DNA of 64,000 nucleotides from an uncultured Porphyromonadaceae bacterium (GTDB lineage: Bacteria > Bacteroidota > Bacteroidia > Bacteroidales > Muribaculaceae): contig CAMWID010000001.1 in NCBI GenBank assembly GCA_947174235.1, forward strand, positions 62,001 to 126,000. Direction: 5' to 3'. Below the pieces are notes generated by a model that was given only the letters and a program-made list of their open reading frames with translations, was not told the origin of the DNA and made no database searches. Shown here piece by piece: positions 42,787-53,433 of the stretch. Every line of letters begins with the position of its first letter. Position 1 is the first letter of the stretch. The position numbers and the translations under genes were made by a program.

Positions 42787-44730
42787 TTATATCAGACATA
42801 GCCATGTGATAGCTGCAACGGCAACCGCGCCGGCGATATACCAACCCACGTATGACTGGATCTCGCCAGACTGCATGCCGCGGATAGCATATGATGTCTT
42901 TTGTGTGATTTTTGCGAACGCATCCATTGTGGCGTCAATGATATGACGGTCAAACCAAGCGATCCCCTTGCAAATGATATCGAAGATGATCCTGTGGGTG
43001 ATAAACATGTAGATCTCATCCCAGTAGAACCTGCGGTGGGCAGCTGTCCAAAGGGCGGGACACATATTCTTGACTTTAGTAGGAAGCGCGTTCTTCTTCA
43101 TATACATCGCGGCTGCGAGAGCTATCGCACATACTGCAACCACAAGACTCGTGGCTGCCACAGGAGCCTCGATATGTATATGGTAAGGTTCTCCGTTCCA
43201 AGTGACCAGTTCTCCGAACGGTATGAAGCCTGCCACTATCGACACCGCTCCAAGGAATATAAGCGGCAACGACATCTGCCAGGGCGCGTCGTGCGGCTTG
43301 TGCTCTTTATAATGGGGGTTTTCCTCCCACCAGAACACAAGGAAGTACATACGGAACATATAGAAAGCGGTAAGACCGGCTACCATTGTCATCCATGCCC
43401 CCCAGAACCAATGACGTGCGAACATTGCGGCAAGCATCTCGTCTTTCGAGAAGAATCCGGCGAAAGGCCATATTCCTGCAATCGCAAGACATCCTATGAG
43501 GAAGGTCACGTGGGTGATGGGCATGTATTTCCTCAGACCGCCCATCGAAGTATAGTTATTGGAATGTACAGCATGTATCAAAGCGCCGGCGCCAAGGAAG
43601 AGCAACGCCTTGAACATGGCATGTGTGAAGAGATGGAACATGCCTGCCATATAACCAAGACCGGAATAATGCACACCCTCTATCGGCTTGTCGTATGCCA
43701 CACCAAGTGATACCATCATGAATGCTATCTGTGATATGGTTGAAAACGCGAGAATCCTCTTGATGTCGATCTGCGCACACGCCACTACCGCGGCATAGAA
43801 CGCAGTGATCGCGCCTATCACACAGATAAATGTCATGGCGGCGTCGACAACACAATACACCGGGAACATTCTTGCCACAAGATATACACCGGCAACAACC
43901 ATGGTTGCCGCATGAATAAGCGCCGAAACCGGCGTAGGACCTTCCATTGCGTCGGGAAGCCAGATATGCAGCGGCATCATCGCCGATTTACCCATACCGC
44001 CGGTGAAGATAAGCACCATGGCCCAGGTTAGTACAGACGCACCCATAAAGGTAGCTCCCCCTGTTGATGCGAGAACTCCTTCGGGATTAGTGGTCATATC
44101 CACGAAATTGAATGTGTCAGTGTAGAATGACAGCAACAGAATACCGATAAGGAATCCAAGATCGGCGAAACGTGTCACAATAAAAGCTTTCTTCGACGCG
44201 GATACAGCCGACGGCAACTTATAGAAGAATCCGATCAAAAGGTAGGAAGACACACCCACAAGCTCCCAGAATATATACATCTGGAAAATATTGGTGGCGA
44301 CAACCAATCCAAGCATCGAGAAAGAGAAGAGCGAAAGAAACGCATAATATCTCTGAAATCCGGGCTCGCCCTCCATATATCCCCAGCTGTAAAGATGCAC
44401 CATAAAGGAGATAGTGGTGATCACTACAAGCATCATCGCGGAGATAGGATCAAGAAGAAAGCCGATATTCACTACAAGAGTCTGGGTAAACGCCAGCCAG
44501 GTGACATCAAACACCTGATATTGCTGACGCACTCCATCGAGGATAAAATTGGCGTCACCGCTGAAGAAATAGGTGAATGCAACAATGTAGGCGAGCACCG
44601 CAGTCGTCCCCATGCCGAGAATACCTAATATCCCGGCAAGCTTATGCGACATCTTTACCCCGCCTATTCCTAAGACGAGGAACATTGTGATCGGAATCGC
44701 CAAAATCAAAATTGGAAGAGTAATGTCCAT
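42787..44730 (-). CDS. nuoL: NADH-quinone oxidoreductase subunit L
   Basis: A 647-residue subunit: the distal antiporter module with the long lateral helix at its C-terminal end. Marks are FWELVGVSSYLLIGFFYKLP (conserved Glu), MPLHIWLPDAMEGPTPVSAL, DIKRILAFSTISQIAFMMVS (lysine helix) and HAMFKALLFLGAGALIHAVH. The segment after about residue 540 holds the amphipathic helix and a final membrane anchor (YIAGAVAVAAITWLCLI). Gap to nuoK is 3 bp. Confidence 0.97.
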   Translation of the reverse strand: MDITLPILILAIPITMFLVLGIGGVKMSHKLAGILGILGMGTTAVLAYIVAFTYFFSGDANFILDGVRQQYQVFDVTWLAFTQTLVVNIGFLLDPISAMMLVVITTISFMVHLYSWGYMEGEPGFQRYYAFLSLFSFSMLGLVVATNIFQMYIFWELVGVSSYLLIGFFYKLPSAVSASKKAFIVTRFADLGFLIGILLLSFYTDTFNFVDMTTNPEGVLASTGGATFMGASVLTWAMVLIFTGGMGKSAMMPLHIWLPDAMEGPTPVSALIHAATMVVAGVYLVARMFPVYCVVDAAMTFICVIGAITAFYAAVVACAQIDIKRILAFSTISQIAFMMVSLGVAYDKPIEGVHYSGLGYMAGMFHLFTHAMFKALLFLGAGALIHAVHSNNYTSMGGLRKYMPITHVTFLIGCLAIAGIWPFAGFFSKDEMLAAMFARHWFWGAWMTMVAGLTAFYMFRMYFLVFWWEENPHYKEHKPHDAPWQMSLPLIFLGAVSIVAGFIPFGELVTWNGEPYHIHIEAPVAATSLVVAVCAIALAAAMYMKKNALPTKVKNMCPALWTAAHRRFYWDEIYMFITHRIIFDIICKGIAWFDRHIIDATMDAFAKITQKTSYAIRGMQSGEIQSYVGWYIAGAVAVAAITWLCLI

Positions 44731-44733
44731 ATC

Positions 44734-45051
44734 TTAGAACTTCATTTTATTAATTTCTGTAACATCTGTGTTCCCGATTGACCGGTAGATATTGATTATT
44801 ATCGCGATGGCGATCGCTGTCTCAGCCGCGGCTATTGCGATAGCAAAAAGCGTGAATACCATACCGTCCATGCTGCCGGGGAAAAGAAACCTGTTGAAAA
44901 CCACAAAATTCAAATCCGCTGAATTGAGCATCAATTCCAGGGATATGAGAATCGCGATCAAATTTTTACGGGTGACAAAACCGTAAATGCCGCACGCGAA
45001 CATAACCACGCTCGGCACAAGATACCATAACATACTTAAATCCATATCCAC
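44734..45051 (-). CDS. nuoK: NADH-quinone oxidoreductase subunit K
   Basis: A 105-residue membrane subunit with three transmembrane helices. The two buried carboxylates of the E-channel are visible: Glu in LIAILISLELMLNSADLNFV and Glu in AIAAAETAIAIAIIINIYRS. Its start directly follows the nuoJ... stop/start junction (no gap: nuoK is translated after nuoJ, whose stop is at 45052). Confidence 0.96.
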   Translation of the reverse strand: MDMDLSMLWYLVPSVVMFACGIYGFVTRKNLIAILISLELMLNSADLNFVVFNRFLFPGSMDGMVFTLFAIAIAAAETAIAIAIIINIYRSIGNTDVTEINKMKF

Positions 45052-45579
45052 TTAGCTTTTCCGGGCAACAGTTACCCCTCCGATTATACATGCGAGCAAC
45101 AAAACACTTATCGCCTCGAACGGAAGCAGATACTGGAAGCGTCCGCTACCTGTAAACGCCTCTCCTATCTCACGCATTGTGATTCCATGGCCTGCCTGAA
45201 TACACTCCGCCAACGACGCCCCATGAAGTAGAGGCATGTAGAAAAGTGCGAACAGAAGCAAAACCGCAGAAGCCCCCGACAGAACAACTCCAATCGTCTT
45301 GCGGTGAGATTCAATCATTCCTGAAGCATCGTTAGGCTTATGGGTCAACAATATCGCAAACACGAACAGAACCATTATACCTCCGGCATAGACGGCGATC
45401 TGGACAGCCCCGAGGAACTGATACCCCAGCTGAAAATAGAAAACCGCAGTGCCGAGAAGCACGAACAGAAGGTAGGTCGCGGCGCGCAATATCTTGCCCG
45501 TTGTCACTGCCTTGAATGAGAAAAACACTATGGCAATGGCAACAATGAAATACACGATTATATTTCCTACTGAATCCAT
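45052..45579 (-). CDS. nuoJ: NADH-quinone oxidoreductase subunit J
   Basis: A 175-residue membrane subunit with five transmembrane helices. The signature of helix 3 with its pi-bulge lies in FLGAVQIAVYAGGIMVLFVF. It contributes to the channel linking the quinone site to the antiporter modules. It sits 6 bp after nuoI and abuts nuoK with no gap. Confidence 0.95.
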   Translation of the reverse strand: MDSVGNIIVYFIVAIAIVFFSFKAVTTGKILRAATYLLFVLLGTAVFYFQLGYQFLGAVQIAVYAGGIMVLFVFAILLTHKPNDASGMIESHRKTIGVVLSGASAVLLLFALFYMPLLHGASLAECIQAGHGITMREIGEAFTGSGRFQYLLPFEAISVLLLACIIGGVTVARKS

Positions 45580-45585
45580 TATGAT

Positions 45586-46239
45586 TTATTTTTCTTTATT
45601 TTCTTCTTTTGAACCGGCACCGGCTTCTCCGGATGCCTGATTTTCTCCTCCTGCGGCAGCCGCTTTTGCAGCAGCTTCCTTCTCTGCCTTGATCTTGGCG
45701 GCTTTTGCAAGAGCCTCAGCCTTGATCTTTGCAAGTTTCTCAGGATCCATCGCCGGCTTGGGAGCCGGAGCTGCGGGATCTTCTTTAGGCTCCGGGCGAT
45801 AGTTCAGCTGTTTGACAAGACTTCCGCGTGTAAATACCGCCTGTTCGAAATCGTTTGTAAATTCAAGCGCATCCTGAGGACAAGTAGTGACACAAAGCAT
45901 ACAGAAAGTGCAGCTTCCAATATCATACATGTACTTGTCAAGCTTACGTTTTTTCTTTCCGTCAGGGAGTTCGACCATCTTTGTGGTCAGCTGAATCGTT
46001 CCATTAGGACAGTTCATCTGGCAGATGCCGCAGGCAATACACTTGTGTCGCCCTTCACTGTCGTACTTTAATGTGAGTTCCGCCCTGAATCGATCCGCAA
46101 TCTTAAGCGTGTCGCGGTTCTCGGGATAACATTCGGTGATTTTCGGAGTGACCAGCTCTTTCCCGGTCACCACCATACCGTCAATTAGACTTTTAAGTCC
46201 TTTTCCGGCTTCCGAAAAATACTCCTTTATACTACTCAT
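45586..46239 (-). CDS. nuoI: NADH-quinone oxidoreductase subunit I with a long charged C-terminal tail
   Basis: A 217-residue peripheral-arm subunit with two [4Fe-4S] clusters (N6a/N6b), shown by CIACGICQMNCP (Cys67, 70, 73, 77) and CTFCMLCVTTCP (Cys110, 113, 116, 120). The core ends near residue 150. The remaining 65-70 residues are a low-complexity tail rich in Ala, Lys, Glu and Pro (APAPKPAMDPEKLAKIKAEA and on to GSKEENKEK), probably disordered or helical, absent from E. coli NuoI (180 residues). It follows atpG by 46 bp and resumes the nuo genes after the ATP synthase block. No promoter box is seen in that gap. Confidence 0.95.
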   Translation of the reverse strand: MSSIKEYFSEAGKGLKSLIDGMVVTGKELVTPKITECYPENRDTLKIADRFRAELTLKYDSEGRHKCIACGICQMNCPNGTIQLTTKMVELPDGKKKRKLDKYMYDIGSCTFCMLCVTTCPQDALEFTNDFEQAVFTRGSLVKQLNYRPEPKEDPAAPAPKPAMDPEKLAKIKAEALAKAAKIKAEKEAAAKAAAAGGENQASGEAGAGSKEENKEK

Positions 46240-46285
46240 TTAGTCAATACTTTTTGATTCGATTTCATGATGATTATGCCACGGC

Positions 46286-47176
46286 CTATCTTTCTACCTG
46301 ACCACCCAATATGTCAAGAAGTTCGGTCGTGATTCCTTGCTGGCGAAGCTTGTTGAATTCAAGTTGCAACGATTCAAGCAATTTCTTGGCATTATCGTTC
46401 GCACTCTGCATCGCCATAACTCGCGCCGCCTGCTCCGATGCCCTGTTTTCAATGGTTATTTCCTGCATTGTTGACAACACAAACATCGGAAGGACCTCAT
46501 TGAAAATGCTATTTGCATCAGGCTCGAATATATATAATTTGTTTTCAGTCTCTCTTTCCTGATTATCTCCCTCTATAGCTGAATTGCTTACAGGGAAAAG
46601 CTGCTCGACCTTGAGCATCTGCTTGCTCATGCTCTTGAACTGCATGTAGACCACTTCTATGAGATCAAATTCTCCGGAAACAAAACTTCCTTTGAGATCA
46701 TGCACGAATTCATTCACAGCCGTCGGAAGCATCTTGGAATCCACACCGTCAATAATCTTGACTTCAATCCCTGTAGAATGCATCCTTGAAACAGCTTTAG
46801 CAATTTTTTTACCTACCGGCAACACTGTCAGCACGACATTATCGCCATATTCCTGTCGCAGACGGCTTATCTCTATCAGCAAATGTTTGAACACATTGAG
46901 ATTGTATGCGCCGCAAAGACCGTCATCGGTGCCGTAAACCACAACACCGATTCTTTTCACCTCCCTTTTCTCAAGCAGGGGCGAATCAAACTCCACACCG
47001 GTATCAAGCAAATGACCCATTATGGATTTCACCTGATTCTTGAAAGGCAAAAGTTTTCTTAACTCCGCCTCGTTCTTATGAACCTTGGCTGAAGATATCA
47101 TTTTCATGGCGCCGGTGATCTTTTCACTCGACGACACAGAACCGATACGGGTCTTCAAGGCTTTGAGAGTTGCCAT
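46286..47176 (-). CDS. atpG: ATP synthase F1 subunit gamma
   Basis: A 296-residue rotor shaft subunit. The N-terminal helix (MATLKALKTRIGSVSSSEKI, then TGAMKMISSAKV) and the C-terminal helix (RVMAMQSANDNAKKLLESLQ, then EFNKLRQQGITTELLDILGG) form the coiled-coil shaft. The middle has the Rossmann-like globular part (VVYGTDDGLCGAYNLNVF). It is the last gene of the atp block, separated from atpA by 113 bp containing a stable hairpin, and followed by nuoI. Confidence 0.96.
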   Translation of the reverse strand: MATLKALKTRIGSVSSSEKITGAMKMISSAKVHKNEAELRKLLPFKNQVKSIMGHLLDTGVEFDSPLLEKREVKRIGVVVYGTDDGLCGAYNLNVFKHLLIEISRLRQEYGDNVVLTVLPVGKKIAKAVSRMHSTGIEVKIIDGVDSKMLPTAVNEFVHDLKGSFVSGEFDLIEVVYMQFKSMSKQMLKVEQLFPVSNSAIEGDNQERETENKLYIFEPDANSIFNEVLPMFVLSTMQEITIENRASEQAARVMAMQSANDNAKKLLESLQLEFNKLRQQGITTELLDILGGQVER

Positions 47177-47227
47177 CTGTTGATTATTCTGAAACGGTTA
47201 TTAAATACGGCTTCAATTGTCTGACGC

Positions 47228-47241
47228 CGTTTATATAAACG
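47228..47241. repeat. Perfect 14-bp palindrome between atpA and atpG
   Basis: CGTTTATATAAACG reads the same on both strands. It lies 7 bp from the larger hairpin in the same gap. It could be a protein-binding site or part of an mRNA fold. Confidence 0.6.
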
Positions 47242-47248
47242 CATGCAC

Positions 47249-47275
47249 CGGCGGGAGTAGTATCGACTCCCGCCG
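47249..47275 (-). promoter_or_regulatory. Stable intercistronic hairpin between atpA and atpG
   Basis: A perfect 10-bp GC-rich stem CGGCGGGAGT (47249-47258) / ACTCCCGCCG (47266-47275) with a 7-nt loop. No T run follows on the minus strand, so it is not a standard terminator. It may stabilise or punctuate the message between alpha and gamma, which are needed in a 3:1 ratio. Confidence 0.55.
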
Positions 47276-47289
47276 CCACATACTATTTT

Positions 47290-48867
47290 TTAAGATTTGT
47301 ATCGAGAAGAAATCTCTGAAGCGCATTGCTCGAGCTTAGACTGAACATCTTCGGTAAGTTTGCCCGCCTTGAGCTCGTCAAGCACTTCTTTCTGATATTT
47401 AGCCTTAAGCAACTGTATGAATGAATCTTCAAACTCATGTACCTTTTCTATTGGTACATTTTCAAGAAGTCCATTCACACCGCAATATATCACAGCGATC
47501 TCATTTTCCACAGGCCATGGCTGGTACTGCGGCTGGATAAGAAGCTGCTGGTTTTTTCTACCCCTGTCTATGACTCTCGCAGTGACAGGGTCTATATCAC
47601 CACCAAACTTGGTAAACGATTCGAGTTCCCTGAACTGAGCCTGGGCGATCTTCAGTGTGCCTGCCACTTTCTTCATCGCCTTTATCTGCGCGTTACCGCC
47701 CACACGTGATACGGATATACCCACGTTGATTGCCGGACGTATACCTTGATTGAAAAGACTTGTCTCAAGGAATATCTGACCGTCTGTAATAGAAATCACA
47801 TTCGTGGGAATATATGCGGATACGTCGCCCGCCTGTGTCTCGATAATCGGCAATGCTGTCAGAGAACCTCCACCTTTGACAATAGGTTTCAACGCTTCCG
47901 GAAGGTCATTCATAGTCTCAGCCACCTCCTGATTGTCAATAATCTTCGCGGCTCTTTCCAAAAGACGTGAATGCAGATAGAAAATATCTCCGGGATATGC
48001 CTCTCGTCCTGACGGACGTTTGAGAATCAGTGAGATTTCCCTATATGCCACGGCTTGTTTAGACAAGTCATCATATACGATGAGCGCATCACGACCTGTG
48101 TCACGGAAATATTCTCCGATAGCCACACCCGCGAACGGACTGTAATAGCGCATTGATGCAGAATCAGACGCCGAAGCCGCGACAACCACCGTATATTCCA
48201 TCGCGCCATATTTCTCCAAAGTATGCACAAGTGCAGCGATAGAAGACGCTTTCTGTCCTATGGCGACATAAATACAATACACCGGCTTGCCGTCAAGATA
48301 GTTCTGACGCTGATTGATTATTGTGTCGATCGCTATAGCAGTCTTACCGATCTGTCGGTCGCCGATTATAAGTTCCCTCTGACCTCGTCCGATGGGAATC
48401 ATCGCATCCACAGCCTTGATACCTGTCTGTAACGGTTGGGTCACAGGCTGACGGAAAATCACTCCCGGAGCCTTGCGTTCGAGAGGGAGATTGATCAGAT
48501 CACCGCTGATCGGACCTTTGCCGTCGATAGGTTCACCCAGGATATTGATCACCCTGCCAAGCAGCCCTTCCCCTACGGGGATTGACGCGATCTCACCCGT
48601 GCGACGCACCGACATGTTTTCAGTAACTTTATTTACATTGTTGAGAAGCACAACACCCACATTGCTCTCCTCAAGATTGAGAGCGACACCTTTGACGCCG
48701 TTCTCAAACTCTACAAGCTCGTTTGACTTCACATTCTCAAGTCCGTAGACGTGGGCAACTCCGTCGCCCACTTCGAGCACGGTACCCACCTCCTCAAACT
48801 TCACCTGTGAAGTCACATTTTCGAGCTGCTGTTTTAGAATATCAGATATTTCGCTTGGGTTAAGCAT
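47290..48867 (-). CDS. atpA: ATP synthase F1 subunit alpha
   Basis: A 525-residue non-catalytic nucleotide-binding subunit. The P-loop [13 protein letters not shown], the family signature [36 protein letters not shown], and the C-terminal signature region [14 protein letters not shown] are all visible, along with the arginine-finger region near it. Full length. The start is 4 bp after the atpH stop. Confidence 0.97.
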   Translation of the reverse strand: MLNPSEISDILKQQLENVTSQVKFEEVGTVLEVGDGVAHVYGLENVKSNELVEFENGVKGVALNLEESNVGVVLLNNVNKVTENMSVRRTGEIASIPVGEGLLGRVINILGEPIDGKGPISGDLINLPLERKAPGVIFRQPVTQPLQTGIKAVDAMIPIGRGQRELIIGDRQIGKTAIAIDTIINQRQNYLDGKPVYCIYVAIGQKASSIAALVHTLEKYGAMEYTVVVAASASDSASMRYYSPFAGVAIGEYFRDTGRDALIVYDDLSKQAVAYREISLILKRPSGREAYPGDIFYLHSRLLERAAKIIDNQEVAETMNDLPEALKPIVKGGGSLTALPIIETQAGDVSAYIPTNVISITDGQIFLETSLFNQGIRPAINVGISVSRVGGNAQIKAMKKVAGTLKIAQAQFRELESFTKFGGDIDPVTARVIDRGRKNQQLLIQPQYQPWPVENEIAVIYCGVNGLLENVPIEKVHEFEDSFIQLLKAKYQKEVLDELKAGKLTEDVQSKLEQCASEISSRYKS

Positions 48868-48871
48868 TTTG

Positions 48872-49417
48872 TCAATTGCTTCTTAATAGGGTTTGACGTA
48901 GTTTCTCGAGTTCGCTGCTGACAGAGGCATCCATCCTTACGGAATCAACATCTATCACAAACCCGCCGATAAGATCGGGATTAACCGACTCCGAAAACTC
49001 AAGTACCGATCCTTTGAACGCGTTTCTGACAAGATCCTGCAATTTTTGCATCTGTGCCTCCGGCAAAGTTACCGCCGTGGTCACATTCACCTGCATGATA
49101 TCGTTCTCTTTTCTATATATGTCACGATATGCGAGCATGATCTCATAGGCGAAACCGGCACGGTTATGCCCGATTATCAGCTTCACAAAACGTGTGTACG
49201 CTTCATCGGCCTCATTACCGGCTGCAGAAAGCATCAGCTTCTCCTTGTCGCTTGAAGACACGAACGGGTTTGACAGCACCTTTCTTAAATCCGGATTGTC
49301 TCTGAATGAAGAGATCACATGCTTCATGAGATTATACATCTCTTCCGTCTTGCCTGTTTCAGACGCGTATTTAAAAAGCGCCTTGGCATATCTGTGGGGT
49401 ATGAGACCGTTGTCCAT
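48872..49417 (-). CDS. atpH: ATP synthase F1 subunit delta
   Basis: A 181-residue subunit joining the F1 head to the peripheral stalk. The N-terminal helical bundle begins [20 protein letters not shown], and the C-terminal signature region is [20 protein letters not shown], close to the delta/OSCP pattern. It lies 4 bp after atpF. Confidence 0.95.
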   Translation of the reverse strand: MDNGLIPHRYAKALFKYASETGKTEEMYNLMKHVISSFRDNPDLRKVLSNPFVSSSDKEKLMLSAAGNEADEAYTRFVKLIIGHNRAGFAYEIMLAYRDIYRKENDIMQVNVTTAVTLPEAQMQKLQDLVRNAFKGSVLEFSESVNPDLIGGFVIDVDSVRMDASVSSELEKLRQTLLRSN

Positions 49418-49421
49418 CGGA

Positions 49422-49916
49422 TCAGTTTTTCTCTATTTCGTCCAACAATTTGTCTACAAGTTCAGTCTGTGCCTTATCGCTCTTAAGCTGATTACGTACC
49501 ATCTTTTCCGCGATCTCAAGAGAGAACTTGCTCACTTCATCTCTAAACTGAAGCTCGGCTTCCTTGCGTGATTGTTCTATCGACACTTTCGCAGCATCCA
49601 TTACTTTCTTAGCCTCTTCAGACGCCTCCTTTTTGGCTTCTTCGATTATCTGAGATTTCATTTTGGCTGCATCACGCAAAATATCAGCTTGCTGTTTCCG
49701 TGCGTCATCGAGAAATTTCTGTGCATCAGCACGGGCTGAGTCAAGCTGCGCCTTAGCCTCTCTGGCATATTCCACACCTTTGTCTATGGTGTCGGCGCGC
49801 TTGTCCATATTCTTGATGATTACCGGCCATCCCCATTTCGCAAGCACGAAAAACAGGATGATAAAGGCGATAAACATCCAGAATACCAAGCCTAATTCGG
49901 GCGTGAACAATTCCAT
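49422..49916 (-). CDS. atpF: ATP synthase Fo subunit b
   Basis: A 164-residue peripheral-stalk subunit. One N-terminal transmembrane helix (GLVFWMFIAFIILFFVLAKW) is followed by a long Glu/Lys/Ala-rich coiled coil from about residue 35 to the end (AREAKAQLDSARADAQKFLD). Gap to atpE is 34 bp and to atpH 4 bp. Only one b-type subunit is encoded, as is usual for homodimeric stalks. Confidence 0.95.
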   Translation of the reverse strand: MELFTPELGLVFWMFIAFIILFFVLAKWGWPVIIKNMDKRADTIDKGVEYAREAKAQLDSARADAQKFLDDARKQQADILRDAAKMKSQIIEEAKKEASEEAKKVMDAAKVSIEQSRKEAELQFRDEVSKFSLEIAEKMVRNQLKSDKAQTELVDKLLDEIEKN

Positions 49917-49950
49917 TGTGACAGGATTTTAACGTTGGTGTCGAGATTGA

Positions 49951-50208
<258 letters not shown>

Positions 50209-50245
50209 TTAAGTGTTATTGATTTTTTATTTGTTCTTTTGTAAT

Positions 50246-51574
50246 TCAGACGGGAGCTTCCGCAGTGCCGTCTTTCCTTATTGCTTCATCTTCATCGGGC
50301 AATGATTCATGAATCACCTTCTCATGTTTTGACTCATGGTGACCGTCTTCCTGCGCCATTGATATGAACAATGTTGAAAGTAGCGTGAAGACGTATGCCT
50401 GTATGAAGCTCACAAGGACATCAAGCGCAAGCATGAATATCGAAAAAATAATCGAAATCACTACCGATCCACCGGTCGCCGCCGCCCCGAATGCCGTGAA
50501 TATGAAGATAAGAAGAGTAAGCGTAATGACAATCATATGTCCGCCCATCATGTTGGCGAAAAGACGGACGCACAATGCCGCCGGCTTTGTGAAAATTCCA
50601 AAAATCTCGATGAACTGCATTATCGGAATCGGGAATTTCAAAAACAAGGGAACGTCCGGCCAGAAAATCTCTTTCCAATAATGCTTCGTAGCCTTCACGT
50701 TGACGACTACAAAAACCATTACCGCAAGCACAAGTGTGACTGCAATATTTCCGGTAAGATTTGCCCCTCCCGGGAAAATGACAATCAGTCCGACCAGATT
50801 CATGACAAGTATAAAGAAAAAACATGTCAAAAGAAACGGAGCATATTTGTTTGCCTTGTCATGAAGTGTGGATTTGATCACTCCTGTGTAAATGAAACCT
50901 ATGAGCATTTCCATAAAGCCCGTGCCCTTGCGGGGTGCCTTATAGCCGTTTTTAGTATACCACCTTACCACAGACATGACCATCAAGGTCACAATCAACG
51001 ACGCAATGAAAAGGGCAAGCACATTTTTAGTGATGGAAAAGTCAAAGGGTCTGTATTCTTTATAATACACGCCATCATATAGCACATATCCGTCGACAAC
51101 CTTATCTATTCCAAACTTCCCTTCGGTACTGTCATTATCGGCAGCTGCCCGTAATTCATTTTTTTCAGACTCCGTCTCTACCGGAAAAATCTGGACTACC
51201 TTGTTGCTGTGGCTGCTGACACCCGCAAGAAGAAAACGGTAGGATTTTCCATCTTTCTCGATGGTTACAATCTGTGGTACCGCTTCTTCAACTACTTTTC
51301 CAGTCTTAGGATCAGTTTCCTCCTCAATTCGGGTAAGCCGAGAAGATGAGAAACAAATCCATTTGCCGTCTTCCGCCCTGACAATCACAGGAAGAGGGAT
51401 ACGGTATGTATGACTGAAAGGCACCTCCCAGCCATATCCATCGCCAAGGTGATGGAACATGATCTCTTTGACATTCACACCACCTTCATCATTTCCCGAT
51501 GCATTTGCCTTGAACGGAGAAATGAAAAACATGGCGACAATTGCCAAAATTATTGATAACTTTTTTGAGTTCAT
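50246..51574 (-). CDS. atpB: ATP synthase Fo subunit a with an extended N-terminal domain
   Basis: A 442-residue stator channel subunit. The catalytic part is the C-terminal half: the essential arginine lies in AALCVRLFANMMGGHMIVI, and the last helix is FIQAYVFTLLSTLFISMAQE. The N-terminal 190 residues are extra compared with E. coli (271 residues in all): a signal-peptide-like start (IILAIVAMFFISPFKANASG) and a soluble, probably periplasmic region before the first core helix (LALFIASLIVTLMVMSVV). Bacteroidetes a subunits commonly carry such an extension; this one is on the long side. atpC precedes it by 35 bp; no atpI lies between. Confidence 0.95.
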   Translation of the reverse strand: MNSKKLSIILAIVAMFFISPFKANASGNDEGGVNVKEIMFHHLGDGYGWEVPFSHTYRIPLPVIVRAEDGKWICFSSSRLTRIEEETDPKTGKVVEEAVPQIVTIEKDGKSYRFLLAGVSSHSNKVVQIFPVETESEKNELRAAADNDSTEGKFGIDKVVDGYVLYDGVYYKEYRPFDFSITKNVLALFIASLIVTLMVMSVVRWYTKNGYKAPRKGTGFMEMLIGFIYTGVIKSTLHDKANKYAPFLLTCFFFILVMNLVGLIVIFPGGANLTGNIAVTLVLAVMVFVVVNVKATKHYWKEIFWPDVPLFLKFPIPIMQFIEIFGIFTKPAALCVRLFANMMGGHMIVITLTLLIFIFTAFGAAATGGSVVISIIFSIFMLALDVLVSFIQAYVFTLLSTLFISMAQEDGHHESKHEKVIHESLPDEDEAIRKDGTAEAPV

Positions 51575-51609
51575 TCCTTGAGAGTTTAACCGTTATCTAA
51601 TCCCGTCCG

Positions 51610-51846
51610 TCAATACACGCAGACTGAGACAACATTATTATCAACGTCTACCAGTCCACCTTTGATATCCACGCTAATCTCCTCCCCTCCCTTGCTCTTG
51701 TAAATTATTGAGCCGGACTTTAGAACAGATATCAGCGAAGCATGGTTTTTCAAAACTGTAAACGACCCCATCACTCCGGGAAGAGTGACTGCCTCTGCAT
51801 CTCCCTTGAAGAGAATTTCGCTTGGAGATATTATTTCAAGTGTCAT
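51610..51846 (-). CDS. atpC: ATP synthase F1 subunit epsilon, short form
   Basis: A 78-residue protein covering only the N-terminal beta-sandwich of epsilon (MTLEIISPSEILFKGDAEAV; then LPGVMGSFTVLKNHASLISV). The two C-terminal helices that inhibit ATP hydrolysis in E. coli epsilon (139 residues) are missing. The stop is followed by ordinary intergenic sequence, not by a shifted frame continuing the domain. Short epsilon subunits are known in Bacteroidetes. It lies 39 bp after atpD. Confidence 0.93.
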   Translation of the reverse strand: MTLEIISPSEILFKGDAEAVTLPGVMGSFTVLKNHASLISVLKSGSIIYKSKGGEEISVDIKGGLVDVDNNVVSVCVY

Positions 51847-51885
51847 GACCGGTATTTCGTTAAATATATTCAGATACGAGTGTTA

Positions 51886-53415
<1,530 letters not shown>

Positions 53416-53433
53416 TTATTTTATATACTTCTT

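Noticed and set aside
42901-43710. Plus-strand frame of 269 codons over nuoL
   Set aside because: Antisense to a membrane protein gene with strong family signatures; His/Cys-rich shadow translation.
51610-51846. Truncated atpC by frameshift
   Set aside because: The sequence after the stop does not continue the epsilon C-terminal domain in another frame, and short epsilon subunits are normal in this phylum.
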